Part shown: positions 27,571 to 36,502 of the stretch, in pieces | How the letters are laid out: each line of letters starts with the position of its first letter | Numbering within the stretch: the stretch's first letter is position 1 | DNA from: Nitrosomonas communis | GTDB lineage: Bacteria; Pseudomonadota; Gammaproteobacteria; Burkholderiales; Nitrosomonadaceae | Length of the DNA: 64,000 nucleotides | NCBI RefSeq assembly: GCF_001007935.1 | Contig: NZ_CP011451.1 | Location: 2,790,001 to 2,854,000, forward strand | Direction of reading: 5' to 3' | Notes under the pieces: model-generated | The model's input: the letters and a program-made list of their open reading frames with translations, nothing else | Database searches by the model: none | Told to the model about the DNA's origin: nothing | Made by a program: the position numbers and the translations under genes

Positions 27571-28213
27571 CGCTACTTTCTCCATGTTCATTTGCAAGAT
27601 ATGCCTGGTAGTCTGCTAGCCGTGCATCGAGATTTGCCAACCATTGAGCATCGACAAACGCCTTGAGGATGCGCTTTACTTCGAACACTACGGCTTGTTT
27701 GCCAGGAGATGCAGTAACCGGTTTTAGCCGGCGCAGGAATCCCAGTTCCACGATCTTGTTGATATACGTTTCAATCTGATCGATTAAGCGCGCCTCATTG
27801 CTCCTTTCAGGCAGGAATACTCGCATCAGCTCGACGATCTCCTCACGGTTGAGCATCAATCGCGTATCGCTGCCACCCGCATCGAATTCAGCCAGCTTCT
27901 TGCGCAATAGTGCCAGCAATAAACTTACCGGAAACGACAACGGTCTTCTGGCGATCAGCCGTGGCAGCTTGGGAGCTGCGTCATCATCCGGTTCTTCTTT
28001 ACGCGCACGCAGAAAGGCGTAACCCTCGGCTTCATCCAGCACCAATTCCAACCCCAGCACGCCCACATAGTCTCGCACGCGTGCTTGGAGTTGTAACAGG
28101 GCATGCCACAGAATGGCATCATTTTCCTGATAAATCACGCCTTTGAGTAACGGAATGACCAGTGCTGACAAGTCATAGTCAGTTGTGGTATTTTCAATGG
28201 TTGGTTCTGTCAT
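27563..28213 (-). CDS. jetB: JetB, DUF4194 kleisin-associated (KITE-like) subunit of Wadjet
   Basis: A 216-residue protein with the DUF4194 pattern: an N-terminal region DLSALVIPLLKGVIYQENDAILWHALLQLQ, then EGYAFLRARKEEPDDD and RPLSFPVSLLLALLRKKLAEFDA, and a winged-helix-like C-terminal half. In Wadjet type I, JetB is the KITE-like dimer that binds the JetA kleisin. It starts 2 bp after the jetA stop and overlaps jetC, so the order jetA-jetB-jetC-jetD is canonical. Confidence 0.9.
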   Translation of the reverse strand: MTEPTIENTTTDYDLSALVIPLLKGVIYQENDAILWHALLQLQARVRDYVGVLGLELVLDEAEGYAFLRARKEEPDDDAAPKLPRLIARRPLSFPVSLLLALLRKKLAEFDAGGSDTRLMLNREEIVELMRVFLPERSNEARLIDQIETYINKIVELGFLRRLKPVTASPGKQAVVFEVKRILKAFVDAQWLANLDARLADYQAYLANEHGESSDG

Positions 28214-28215
28214 GG

Positions 28216-29682
28216 CTATTTTACAAAAATTACGCGCGGCACACGCGCTTGCTTGATCTTTTCTTCACCTGCCGTGTCGGTGCCTGGCCAAACGATCGTT
28301 TCGGTCACTTCTTCATCCACCACGGTCTTGAAGGAATTGCTGGCAAGTTCCAGGTAAGCTACCAGTTCCGCCAGTCCATGCTGGAGTGGCTGCAGCTCGC
28401 ACAGCTTGCCTAACGTGATTTGGGAGCGATCCTGTAAAGCATGGCGGATATGTCGCGTCAACCGTCCTTTGTCGATCAGCACTTGTGAGTACAACGCTTG
28501 CATTGACCCTGCCTCACTTTCTTCAATATCGCCTGCTTGCAGTTCGATCTCTGCGATAGCCGTTTTGGCACTGACTGTGTACAACGGCCGTTCCATTGGT
28601 AGCTCGATGGTAGCAGCCATGTCGATAATGTCCATTATCTCACCTGGCGGAGGTGATTCCCGCAGTGCCAGCGCCTTGACTTCCAGTCCGTGTAAGATAT
28701 CCATGATGCGACGGTTTTCCAGCCAAGCTTGATCATCCAGAAAGCGCCGCAACTGTTGCGAGAGTTGGGCGACTGTACGCTGCGTGTGCTCCCCTGCTTC
28801 CAGCCAGTCATAATGTATCCGGCGAGTGCGGACGTCTGGTTTGAGTTCAGTGACCGGTGGCAAGGATAAAACGCGTTCGAGCAAAGCCGTAAGTTCCTCC
28901 TGACGACTGCTTGACATCAGAAAATCCCAGAAAGCACGAAAACTGCGCCCCTGATCCGAATCGGCAATGGCATCGCGTTCACCCATGATTTCTTCTAATA
29001 AAGCGCCTTTGGCGCCTTCCCATAGCGCAATGCGTTCGCGCACGCGTCGATCTAAACTGCGAAAATTGTGCTCCACTTCGCGGAAATCGGCGAGCAACTC
29101 TCGTGCCAATTGCGTGAATTGTTGAAAGCGCTCTTTTAGCGCGGTATTGTCCAACAGCGAAATGTCGCCAGCTTGCACGCGCGCAATCTCGGCATCGATC
29201 TCATCACGGCGTTTGTTTAATTCGGCAATACGTGCCTGCGGATCGGTTTCGCTGCCTTCACTCATTTGTTTAAGTAACTCAAACAAGGTAAGCAGGCGCG
29301 ATTCCGTGCCGACAAAACTGCGCTCGATCAGCGTGGCTAACCAAGCAATGGCTTTTTCACTGGCTGGGGTCAGATCGAAATGTGGCTCATCCGACCCACT
29401 GGTGTAGAATTTGCGCAACCAGCCTTTCTCAGTACTGGCCCAGTCATTGAGGTACTCCAGTGCAGCCTTGGGAAATGCGTCTGCTCCTAATCGTTCGCGC
29501 AGAGCAAACAACTCATCTTCCAGCGCCTCCGACAAATCCGCTTGCGCCATCACGCGCACATTGGGCACGATGAAGACGCGCTGTAAAAAGCTCGCCACCA
29601 ATGGTGCGTGATCGGAGCGCAGTAAACGCCAGGCCGGATGGTTCTGACGCAGCAAATCAAAGGTAGCGTAATCAAGAGTCAT
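28216..29682 (-). CDS. jetA: JetA, DUF3375 kleisin-like subunit of Wadjet
   Basis: I chose the ATG at 29680-29682 because MTLDYATFDLLRQNHPAWRLLRSDHAPL is the conserved DUF3375 N-terminus; a TTG at 29709 would add 9 residues. The result is 488 residues, the usual JetA size. A long helical middle part carries charged heptads, and the C-terminal third includes EELTALLERVLSLPP and VRTRRIHYDWLEAGEHTQRTV. JetA is the kleisin-like bridge of the loop-extruding complex. It is the first gene of jetABCD and would be transcribed from the large intergenic region upstream. Confidence 0.92.
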   Translation of the reverse strand: MTLDYATFDLLRQNHPAWRLLRSDHAPLVASFLQRVFIVPNVRVMAQADLSEALEDELFALRERLGADAFPKAALEYLNDWASTEKGWLRKFYTSGSDEPHFDLTPASEKAIAWLATLIERSFVGTESRLLTLFELLKQMSEGSETDPQARIAELNKRRDEIDAEIARVQAGDISLLDNTALKERFQQFTQLARELLADFREVEHNFRSLDRRVRERIALWEGAKGALLEEIMGERDAIADSDQGRSFRAFWDFLMSSSRQEELTALLERVLSLPPVTELKPDVRTRRIHYDWLEAGEHTQRTVAQLSQQLRRFLDDQAWLENRRIMDILHGLEVKALALRESPPPGEIMDIIDMAATIELPMERPLYTVSAKTAIAEIELQAGDIEESEAGSMQALYSQVLIDKGRLTRHIRHALQDRSQITLGKLCELQPLQHGLAELVAYLELASNSFKTVVDEEVTETIVWPGTDTAGEEKIKQARVPRVIFVK

Positions 29683-30577
29683 TGAAGCATGATAGAAATC
29701 GTAGTTCAACCGTTCAATCAGGAAGCTACATTTGGAAAATTGCGCAGAGGGTATGTTTGTGGGGTTTCACTTCGTAAATGTATGTCCACCTCCTTAGGTA
29801 CCCGTAGAAAGGCACAAAAATTATAACCTCAATACCTTAATTGACAAAAACTAGTTTCCCGATTTTCTAAACTCGTTTAATCCAAACAAGTTCATATTAC
29901 ACTACTACCAGCACCCTATGGTTTCCTGTGTGCGTTACCAGTGTAAACAGCATATCAAAACAAAATACTGAATTTATCGGTTTGTTACACAAAATATCGC
30001 ATGGCCATGCCATCCAATCGCGCTTTAATCCTCTCCCACTGTGGCATCTCCTGCTTTATTTGCAGAAGGTGCACTCAGGAACAAAGCCTTTCATGACGAT
30101 GTAATGAGCCGAGGAAGGAAATGCCTGGCCTGTAATCGGTGTTTTAATCATGGCGAGGCTGCTGTTTTTTCTAGGGTCGAAAAGCACCATCATTGTTGTT
30201 TGCGACTTTGCATTAGCCAAATCCTTGCTTAGAGTTCAAAGGATATTTACAAGCCAGTCGAAAAAGGTGAATTCCCACATGTGCCGCGGATTGCAGGCAA
30301 TGTAAGATTGATCATCCCGAATATTATGGAAGCTGCATCAAAAAAATCTTTCCCGTTTACAGCCAGCGTCATGAAGATATTTACGAAGTTGAAAGCTATC
30401 TGCTCATAAAGCTGAGTAATAAATTACTGGCTGAATTTATGCAGGTCGCATCAGAACATAAAGAGTAATTAATTTTCATGAAAATCCTTATAATAAATTA
30501 TTTTTCATGGGCTGTGATCGTTTTTCATGATACTGTTACACTGGCAAGCATAAAATCACAAAGAGCAACTGTTTTTC
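29683..30577. other. 895-bp region between divergent jetA and fic, mostly degenerate
   Basis: Holds the presumed promoter area of jetABCD on the minus strand and of fic on the plus strand. I see no intact gene. The stretch 30271-30468 is a readable gene fragment described separately. The stretch 30000-30240 has coding-like texture but no open frame I recognise. An isolated AAGGAGGTGG occurs on the minus strand at 29786-29795, with no start codon at a suitable distance. Confidence 0.5.
30271..30468 (+). pseudogene. 3' fragment of an unrecognised Cys-containing gene
   Basis: This frame has no usable start codon near its beginning and follows a TGA at 30268-30270. It reads 65 residues including CAADCRQCKIDHPEYYGSC and ends SNKLLAEFMQVASEHKE before TAA. 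The four-cysteine pattern and a helical C-terminus give a protein-like look. The 5' part is not recoverable. It is probably a remnant of a gene lost when the island was rearranged; the family is not recognised. Confidence 0.4.
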
Positions 30578-30585
30578 ATGAAAAA
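30472..30585 (+). promoter_or_regulatory. cluster of TTTTTCATG half-palindromes around the fic start, candidate operator array
   Basis: ATTTTCATGAAAAT (30472-30485) and TTTTTCATGAAAAA (30572-30585) are perfect 14-base palindromes. TTTTTCATG also occurs at 30501-30509 and 30521-30529, exactly 20 bases apart. The last palindrome contains the fic ATG. Repeats of this kind usually bind a dimeric regulator, possibly an autoregulatory loop. No partner regulator gene is recognised nearby. Confidence 0.45.
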
Positions 30586-32134
30586 CAAAAAAAATAATCG
30601 ATTTTCAGAAGAAGTGAGTATTTTTCAGGAAAGACGCTTGCCTGAAAAGGCGATTCTTGCTGGATATTCTGCTCTGATCAATGCTTACGATTTGGCCGTA
30701 CCTTTGCCGCACAAATTGTCTGCCATAGGTGCACGTCATAAAATTTATGAAGAAGATGATTGGTATATTTATACGCCTCGCCACATGCCTGAGGCTTCCA
30801 TCGAAGGACATCTCGTTTTTGCCCTGAAATATGAAGGGCTCGACCTGGCTGTTTTGAAACGGCTTTTTGAAGCCGTTACTCCGGAAGAAATTGAGCATAT
30901 CATCAAAACAAAGCCTACCAGCAGTTACACCCGGCGTCTCTGGTTTTTATATGAATGGCTTCTGGGTCGGGAGCTGGATTTGCCTGATGCTAAAACCGGC
31001 TCATACATCGATATTGTCGATTCGAAGCAGCAATGGGCAATTCATGGCATTACATCTACACGGCACAGGGTACGTAATAACTTGCCAGGTACACGGGCTT
31101 TCTGCCCGCTGGTTTTTCGCACGAAAACAATCGAACAGTACGTGGCCAGCAATCTTGCTGAGCGGGCACAGGAAGTCGTAGGCAGAATTTCTGCCGATAT
31201 CCTGGCTCGAACAGTAGCTTTCCTGCTGCTCAAAGATTCTAAATCCAGCTACGCGATTGAAGGGGAAGCGCCGCCACAAAACCGAATCCAAAGATGGGGG
31301 CGGGCTATAGGTGAAGCAGGACGAAGGCCTCTCGATCTGGATGAATTACTGCGCCTTCAACGTATAGTTATTGGTGATAGCAGATTTATTACAATGGGCC
31401 TTAGAACAGAGGGCGGATTTGTTGGTGAGCATGAGTTCGGAACGCGCTTGCCTCTGCCGGAGCATATCAGTGCCCGGCCAGAAGACCTTCCTGACCTCAT
31501 GCGGGGTATGATTGATTTTGACCGCTATTATGCTGGAGAATTGGATGCTGTTATAGCCGCTGCCATTCTTGCTTTCGGTTTTGTTTATATTCATCCGTTT
31601 GAGGATGGGAATGGGCGGCTTCACCGTTATTTAATTCATCATGTTCTGGCGCAACGCGGTTTTAACCCGGCGGGAGTTATATTCCCAGTGTCAGCAAGCA
31701 TTTTAGAGCGAATTGATGAATATCGCTTAGTTCTGGAAAGTTATTCAAAACGATTACTTTCCTTCATTGAGTGGGAACCTACGAAAAAGATGAACGCACA
31801 TGTTCTGAACGACACAGGGGATTTTTACCGTTATTTCGATGCTACGCCGCATGTGGAATTCCTCTATGCCTGTGTTGAAAAAACAATTGATTTCGATTTG
31901 CCACGGGAAGCAGATTTTCTTAAACGCTGTGACCTTTTTAAAACGCGCGTGGAATCTTTCATTGAAATGCCCGATTCTATGATTGATCTACTGTTCAACT
32001 TTTTGAAACAAAATAACGGGCATTTATCAAAACGGGCAAAAGAAAAAGAATTTGCTGCTCTTACGGCTGGTGAAGTGGACTATATTGAGAAAAACTACGC
32101 TGAAATATTCCAGAATGCCTATGAGGTATGCTGA
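30578..32134 (+). CDS. Fic-domain protein (probable AMP or nucleotide transferase)
   Basis: A 518-residue Fic family protein. The catalytic motif HPFEDGNGR is present at about residues 339-347 and is intact. The inhibitory motif S-x-x-x-E-G is seen as SYAIEG near residue 227, upstream of the Fic core, which makes it a class II Fic with an intramolecular inhibitory helix. Such proteins AMPylate target proteins and are used in toxin modules, stress control and phage defence. The C-terminal part (about 420-518) is a helical and winged-helix-like region. It sits divergent from jetABCD, with the TTTTTCATG array over its start. The IS3 element begins 7 bp past its stop codon. The target is unknown. 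Confidence 0.85.
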   Translation: MKNKKNNRFSEEVSIFQERRLPEKAILAGYSALINAYDLAVPLPHKLSAIGARHKIYEEDDWYIYTPRHMPEASIEGHLVFALKYEGLDLAVLKRLFEAVTPEEIEHIIKTKPTSSYTRRLWFLYEWLLGRELDLPDAKTGSYIDIVDSKQQWAIHGITSTRHRVRNNLPGTRAFCPLVFRTKTIEQYVASNLAERAQEVVGRISADILARTVAFLLLKDSKSSYAIEGEAPPQNRIQRWGRAIGEAGRRPLDLDELLRLQRIVIGDSRFITMGLRTEGGFVGEHEFGTRLPLPEHISARPEDLPDLMRGMIDFDRYYAGELDAVIAAAILAFGFVYIHPFEDGNGRLHRYLIHHVLAQRGFNPAGVIFPVSASILERIDEYRLVLESYSKRLLSFIEWEPTKKMNAHVLNDTGDFYRYFDATPHVEFLYACVEKTIDFDLPREADFLKRCDLFKTRVESFIEMPDSMIDLLFNFLKQNNGHLSKRAKEKEFAALTAGEVDYIEKNYAEIFQNAYEVC

Positions 32135-32187
32135 GTTTTATGGAGTCCAAAGTTTCATAAAATATAGACATGAAATGGAGGATATAG

Positions 32188-32491
32188 ATGGAACAATTAC
32201 CCCGAACACGATATAGCCAGGAATTTCGCGAGCAATCGGTCAAGTTTTTTTAAAGAAAGTGGATTAACTCTGGTTGAAGCAGCAGAACGATTATCTTTAC
32301 CTAAAGGAACGTTAAAGAACTGGGTTTATGCTGACCGGCAAGGCGAGCTCATAACTGTAGGTAAAAAGCAGAACTTACTGACTGAGCTTGAACTGGAGTT
32401 ATCCAGGATCAAACGTGAGCTGGCAGAAGTGAAGATGGAGAGAGATTTCATAAAAAAGTGTGCGGCCTATTTCGCGAAGGAGTCGCGGTGA
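32188..32491 (+). pseudogene. IS3 orfA, frameshifted in a T7 run
   Basis: Starts MEQLPRTRYSQEFREQSVKFF and, after removing one T from the seven-T run at 32244-32252, continues KESGLTLVEAAERLSLPKGTL with the helix-turn-helix. The typical leucine-zipper end has LTELELELSRIKRELAEVK. The corrected length is 100 residues. As written, the frame meets TAA right after the T-run. OrfA is the DNA-binding part of IS3 transposase. Confidence 0.8.
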
Positions 32492-32539
32492 GATACGGCA
32501 TGATTGATACGCTGCGACAGCAATATCCGGTTGCACTTA

Positions 32540-33423
32540 TAGCATGTCCCCTATAAATTGATTATAATTTACAGATGACCTATCCGATATTATTTCGCCG
32601 TAAAGTATTATCCGTTCGTGAGAAGGAGAACCTCTCAATGGCGCAAGTGGCCAAGCGTTTTGGTGTAGGGGTCGCCAGCGTGATGCGTTGGATCAAAACT
32701 CCCGATCCCAAGACCACCCGCAACAAACCTGCCACCAAGATCAACATGGAAATGTTGGCGCAGGACATCAAGAATTATCCGGACGCGTATCAGTACGAGC
32801 GCGCCAAACGGTTGGGTGTCAGCAAGCAAGGCATTAACCATGCTTTAAAGCGTCTGGGCGTGACTTATAAAAAAAAGCCTGTGTCACCCCAAAGCCAGCG
32901 AAAAAGAGCGGCGTATCTTCCAGCAAAAAATTGAAGACTATGAGCGAGCAGGCCGCGTTATCGTCTACCTTGATGAAAGCGGCTTTGCGCACGACATGCC
33001 ACGCACGCATGGCTATGCGCCAGTGGGTGAGCGCGTCCATGGCGTAAAAGACTGGCATGCACGAGGTCGAACCAATGTGATTGGCGCTCTCATCGGAAAG
33101 ACGCTGCTGACCATAAGTCTGTTCATCGCCAATATCACCGCTGACATTTTCTATGCGTGGATAACACAGGACCTTTTGCCTAAACTTCTGCCCGCTTGCG
33201 TGATTGTCATGGACAACGCAACCTTTCATAAACGGCAGGATATCCAAACCGCCATTGCCAATGCCGGGCATACACTTGAATACCTGCCGCCTTATTCCCC
33301 TGACTTAAATGACATTGAACCCAAATGGGCTCAGGCCAAAGCCATCAGAAAAAAGGAAGGTTGTTCCATCGAGCAGCTCTTTGCCGCTTATGAAATTTAA
33401 ATCATTTTATATGGGATCTGCTA
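32540..33423 (+). mobile_element. IS630-family insertion in a TA site inside IS3 orfB
   Basis: The ends match as inverted repeats: TAGCATGTCCCCTATAAA on the left and, reverse-complemented, TAGCAGATCCCATATAAA on the right. The TA target is duplicated at 32538-32539 and 33424-33425. Removing the element and one TA restores the IS3 frame as VALMCRVLDVS. This is the IS630/Tc1-mariner target preference. Confidence 0.85.
32575..33400 (+). pseudogene. IS630-family transposase with a +1 shift in an A8 run
   Basis: The first part (32575 on) has the helix-turn-helix N-terminus LSMAQVAKRFGVGVASVMRW and ends in the wrong frame. The second part carries the DDE core: VYLDESGFAHDMPRTHGYAP, IVMDNATFHKRQDI and PPYSPDLNDIEPKWAQAK. 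The frame changes in the eight-A run at about 32869-32876; with seven A the gene would encode 274 residues in one frame. It may be a real lesion, or a site of slippage that restores expression, which some IS630 elements use. Confidence 0.8.
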
Positions 33424-33781
33424 TATGTGCCGTGTACTCGATGTTTCAGAGAGTGGTTTTCATGCCTGGAATACTCGCCCACCTTGTGAGCGTGAACAGA
33501 AAAATGCACGGCTGGTAATAGAAATACTGGCAGCACACCAACGCACCCGCGAGACCTACGGCGTGAAACGCTTGCATAGTGAGCTGGTAGATCAGGGGGC
33601 CAAATTACAGCATACCGTGTTCGAGCGCTTCGCAAGAAGCTAAATTTGCGTTGTAAGCAAAAGCGTAAATTCAAGGTCACGACCGATTCTAAACATCATT
33701 TACCGTTCGCTCCTAATATTTTGAAACGAGAGTTTGCTGTTAGCGCACCTGGCAAAGCGTGGGTCAGCGATATCATCTATA

Positions 33782-34569
33782 GTGCGCCCATCCTTCGAAG
33801 GCGTTATTGATGACGTTGACGAAGCTTGAGCATGTTTGGAATGTATTTTAATCATACTGTAATGAATGGAATACCCGTCTTCTGCTATGAGAAGGCGCGA
33901 GGCGAAGTCGTTAAGCCAAGATGCGTCTCCAGGCTGAGTATTGGAAGGTGGAGGAACACGAACCGATTAAACCGCGTCTGTGGGTTGAAATGTCACCACC
34001 ACCTACACGGCTTAACAGGTGGTATACAAATTGGAACGAACCATATGTAGGGGCTCGTTCCCAAATGCGACTGCACACAAATGGCAGCACGCAGGGTGTA
34101 ACGGAGAGAACATAGCCAGACCGTTACATTTGTATCGACTTGCAGCAAGCAAGGGTAAAGACTGCGATCGGCAGCCTCACCAATACGTTTGAGTCCGGCA
34201 TGTGGAATGGGGAAGGTTTATCGTAATGGCAAGGGAATGTGGCCCCGATGAACGATAAACTGGCGGAGTTCCCATAGTAGTCTGAGGCAGGGAGAGCCTG
34301 CTACCTGGCGAAGGGGAACAGTTTAAGTAGCTTGTTTGGCAGAATAACTGCCCGTAAAGAGGTGAAGACCTTTGATAATCAGTGAAATGCAGTGCAAGCT
34401 GGCAAGATAGTCTTCAGAAGATAAAGAACGCAAGTTTGACCGTCTTCTGAGATATTGCTATGGCTAGAGCCATACTTGAATGAAGAGCCGTATGCACTGA
34501 GAGGTGCACGTACGGTTCGGTGAGGAGAAGCAGGGAGATAGTTCGACTACGCCCTGCTTCTTACTCTAC
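33782..34569 (+). mobile_element. ORF-less bacterial group II intron (788 nt) in IS3 orfB
   Basis: It begins GTGCGCCCA, the conserved GUGYG 5' end, and ends CTCTAC, an AY end. A 34-nt domain V begins with the catalytic GAGCCG at 34485 and ends GGTTC at 34518. A domain VI hairpin follows (CAGGG paired with CCCTG), with a candidate bulged branch-point A at 34563, 7 nt from the 3' end. No intron-encoded reverse transcriptase is present; the length fits a ribozyme core with domain IV emptied. Joining the exons gives SDIIYIPTDEGWLYLA, the expected IS3 sequence. Splicing and mobility would need a maturase in trans. Confidence 0.85.
34485..34518 (+). ncRNA. group II intron domain V
   Basis: A 34-nt hairpin with the catalytic triad AGC near its start and a GAGA-type terminal loop. 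The two arms GCCGTATGCAC and GTGCACGTACGGT pair with the usual 2-nt bulge. It is the best-conserved part of the intron and defines it. Confidence 0.85.
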
Positions 34570-35085
34570 TTCCTACAGACGAAGGCTGGCTGTACCTGGC
34601 TGGCATAAAAGAGCTATTTAATGGCGAATTAATAGGCTATGCCATGAATGAGAGGATGACGACGGATCTGATTTGATTATACAGGCTTTGTTTCGCACAA
34701 CTGATAGAAAACTGCCGGAAAAGGGATTAGTTCTTCACTCGGATCGTGGTAGCCAATATTGTGCGCATGATTACCAGGACAGATTGAAACAACTGGACAT
34801 AGTCTCTTCTATGAGTGGCAAAGGCGATTGCTGGGATAATGCTCCTATGGAAAGCTTCTGGGGAATTCTTAAAAACGAATTGGTACATCATCGAAAATTT
34901 AAAACACGACCACAAGCAAAACAGGAGATTACCGAATATATCGAGATCTTTTATAACCGGCAGCGCAAACAGGAAAAATTGGACTACCTATCGCCAGCAG
35001 AATTTACACAGCGATACTATGCAAATCTACTCGCTACTTAATTATATGGACTCCATATTTGACAACACATACATGGACGCCCACT

Positions 35086-35367
35086 TTTTGCCAAGCTTTC
35101 AGCTAATGATTTTGAGCAGGTAAAGATTGCTGCCATACATCCGGGCTTTGTATGAAGCGCATTGCCTCTGCCCCTGATGGAATTTGCTGAGTAGCGCCTT
35201 ATCACCTCAACGTGCTCGATGCACTGTGTGTTGTTCAGGTTTAGCCACTCACGGTCTGACCAGTCTCGCCATCATGTCATGATTGCCTGTGCAATCGGTG
35301 GTAATCTTTCTCCTTAAACACGTTTTTAATGCAACATTACCAATATGCCTCTATTCAACCGTCGCGA
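35086..35367 (-). ncRNA. candidate bridge/seek RNA region of the IS1111-type element
   Basis: A 282-bp non-coding end lies downstream of the transposase stop and inside the terminal repeat. In IS1111-group elements a structured guide RNA is made from this end, while other IS110 elements carry it upstream of the transposase. I did not fold it or find target-binding loops, so this is inference from position. Confidence 0.4.
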
Positions 35368-36409
35368 TCAGCGAGCTACAGCAGTCGATGCCATAGTGTG
35401 ATCAGGGTGAAATGTCGCTTTTTTGGTAAGCAATGCCCAGATGATGCGGTCATTCTTGTTTGCGAGGGCAACAGCAGCAACGTTCTTGTTGCGCCGTGCT
35501 ATCAGCTTGTACAGCCAACTTCCTGGCCCGGCCTTCTTTTCGGCAAAGCGGATGACTGCTCTGGCTCCGTGGATCAGCAGGGTGCGAAGATAAGTATCGC
35601 CACGTTTGCTGATACCGAGCAATAACTGCTTGCCTCCACTTGCATGCTGCTTGGGCACCAACCCTAGCCATGCTGCTAATTGTCTGCTGTTCTTAAACTC
35701 CGTCGCGTTTCCTACGGATGCCACAATGGCGCTCGCTGCAATCGGGCCAACACCAGGAATGGCTTCCAATCTTTGGCTGGCCTCGCTCTCTTTGTGCCAA
35801 AGCTTGATTTGTAACTCTAATTCGTCCACTTGGCGATCCAGTTCCTTAAGGTGATCATTCAGTCTTTCCAGCAATCGGCGCATTGTTCCTGGCAAACCAT
35901 TTTTGGCATCTTCCAGAATATCAGGCATGCGTTTGCCAATCGATTCGATACCCTGAGGGATGACGATACCAAACTCAGAGAGTAGACCGCGTATCTGATT
36001 TGCCTGTGCGGTTCTGGCCTTAACAAAACCCTGTCTGGCACGATGCACTGATAGCATGGCTTGTTGCTCAACAGTCTTGATCGATACAAAACGCATATTG
36101 GGTCGACTCACCGCTTCAGAGAATCGCTTCTGCATCCGCCATATCATGCTTGTTAGTTTTAACATAAGGTTTGACAAACTGAGGAGACATGAGCTTGATG
36201 GTGTGCCCAAATTCACCCAACTTTCTCGCCCAGTTGTATGAACTACCGCAAGCTTCTAAGCCAATCAAGCAAGGCTCCAGATTAGCAAAGAACTCAGCTA
36301 TCTTGCTGCGGCGTAATTGCTTACGCAACACGGCCTTGCCATGCTCATCTACACCGTGGATCTGAAACACTTCTTTTGCCAGATCAATACCTATTGTTGT
36401 AATCTTCAT
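35368..36409 (-). pseudogene. IS110/IS1111 transposase with one frameshift
   Basis: The N-terminal part (36409-36116) reads MKITTIGIDLAKEVFQIHGVD, with the RuvC-like DEDD first Asp and GLEACGSSYNWARKL. The C-terminal part (ending 35368) holds AIPGVGPIAASAIVASVG and LAAWLGLVPKQHASGGK, with the catalytic serine region. The frame changes near 36118-36124, where the expected DAEAI-EAVSRPN reads as two frames; one extra base explains it. Without it the protein would have about 346 residues, the family norm. Confidence 0.85.
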
Positions 36410-36502
36410 ACTGGACGCTCCTATCTGGTTGAGTGGTTATTGCACCATTACTTGGGCACTTTTATGCTGTTTTGGGTAGTGGGCGTCCATTCCATTACCT
36501 CG

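Larger units (their letters stand above)
32488..35041 (+). pseudogene. IS3 orfB (DDE integrase), split by IS630, frameshifts and the group II intron
   Basis: The GTG at 32488 opens RYGMIDTLRQQYPVAL, then the IS630 interrupts at a TA. After it the frame continues CRVLDVSESGFHAW. A frameshift near 33612 moves to the frame YRVRALRKKLNLRCKQKRKF and on to AWVSDII. The intron follows, then PTDEGWLYLAGIKELFNG. A second frameshift lies near 34672 before IIQALFRTTDRKLPEKG. The DDE core (HSDRGSQY, DNAPMESFWGILKNE) ends at 35041. This copy cannot make a transposase. Confidence 0.85.
32141..35055 (+). mobile_element. IS3-family element, degenerate, interrupted by an IS630 and a group II intron
   Basis: Ends are TGGAGTCCA (32141-32149) and its inverted form TGGACTCCA (35047-35055). 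Inside are orfA and orfB of IS3 type. Without the IS630 (32540-33423) and the intron (33782-34569) the element would be about 1.24 kb, normal for the family. At least three frameshifts break it. No clear 3-bp target duplication is visible; left flank TTA, right flank TAT. Confidence 0.8.
35074..36489 (-). mobile_element. IS110-family (IS1111 group) element at the 3' end of the NRPS gene
   Basis: TGGACGCCCACT (35074-35085) and its reverse complement (36478-36489) are perfect 12-bp inverted repeats about 1.4 kb apart. The IS1111 group, unlike other IS110 elements, has such repeats. The transposase is between them on the minus strand, with a short leader and about 280 bp of non-coding DNA after it. 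The right repeat lies 13 bp from the NRPS stop codon, and the left end 18 bp from the IS3 end. Confidence 0.8.

Noticed and set aside
29786..29795. Strong AAGGAGGTGG on the minus strand upstream of jetA
   Set aside because: No start codon follows at a usable distance and jetA begins over 100 bp further on; probably chance or a relic.
30041..30232. 63-codon open frame on the plus strand
   Set aside because: No recognisable motif or ribosome site; lies in degenerate DNA.
33826..34115. Short open frames of 64-74 codons within the group II intron
   Set aside because: They overlap the structured ribozyme core and lack reverse-transcriptase motifs.
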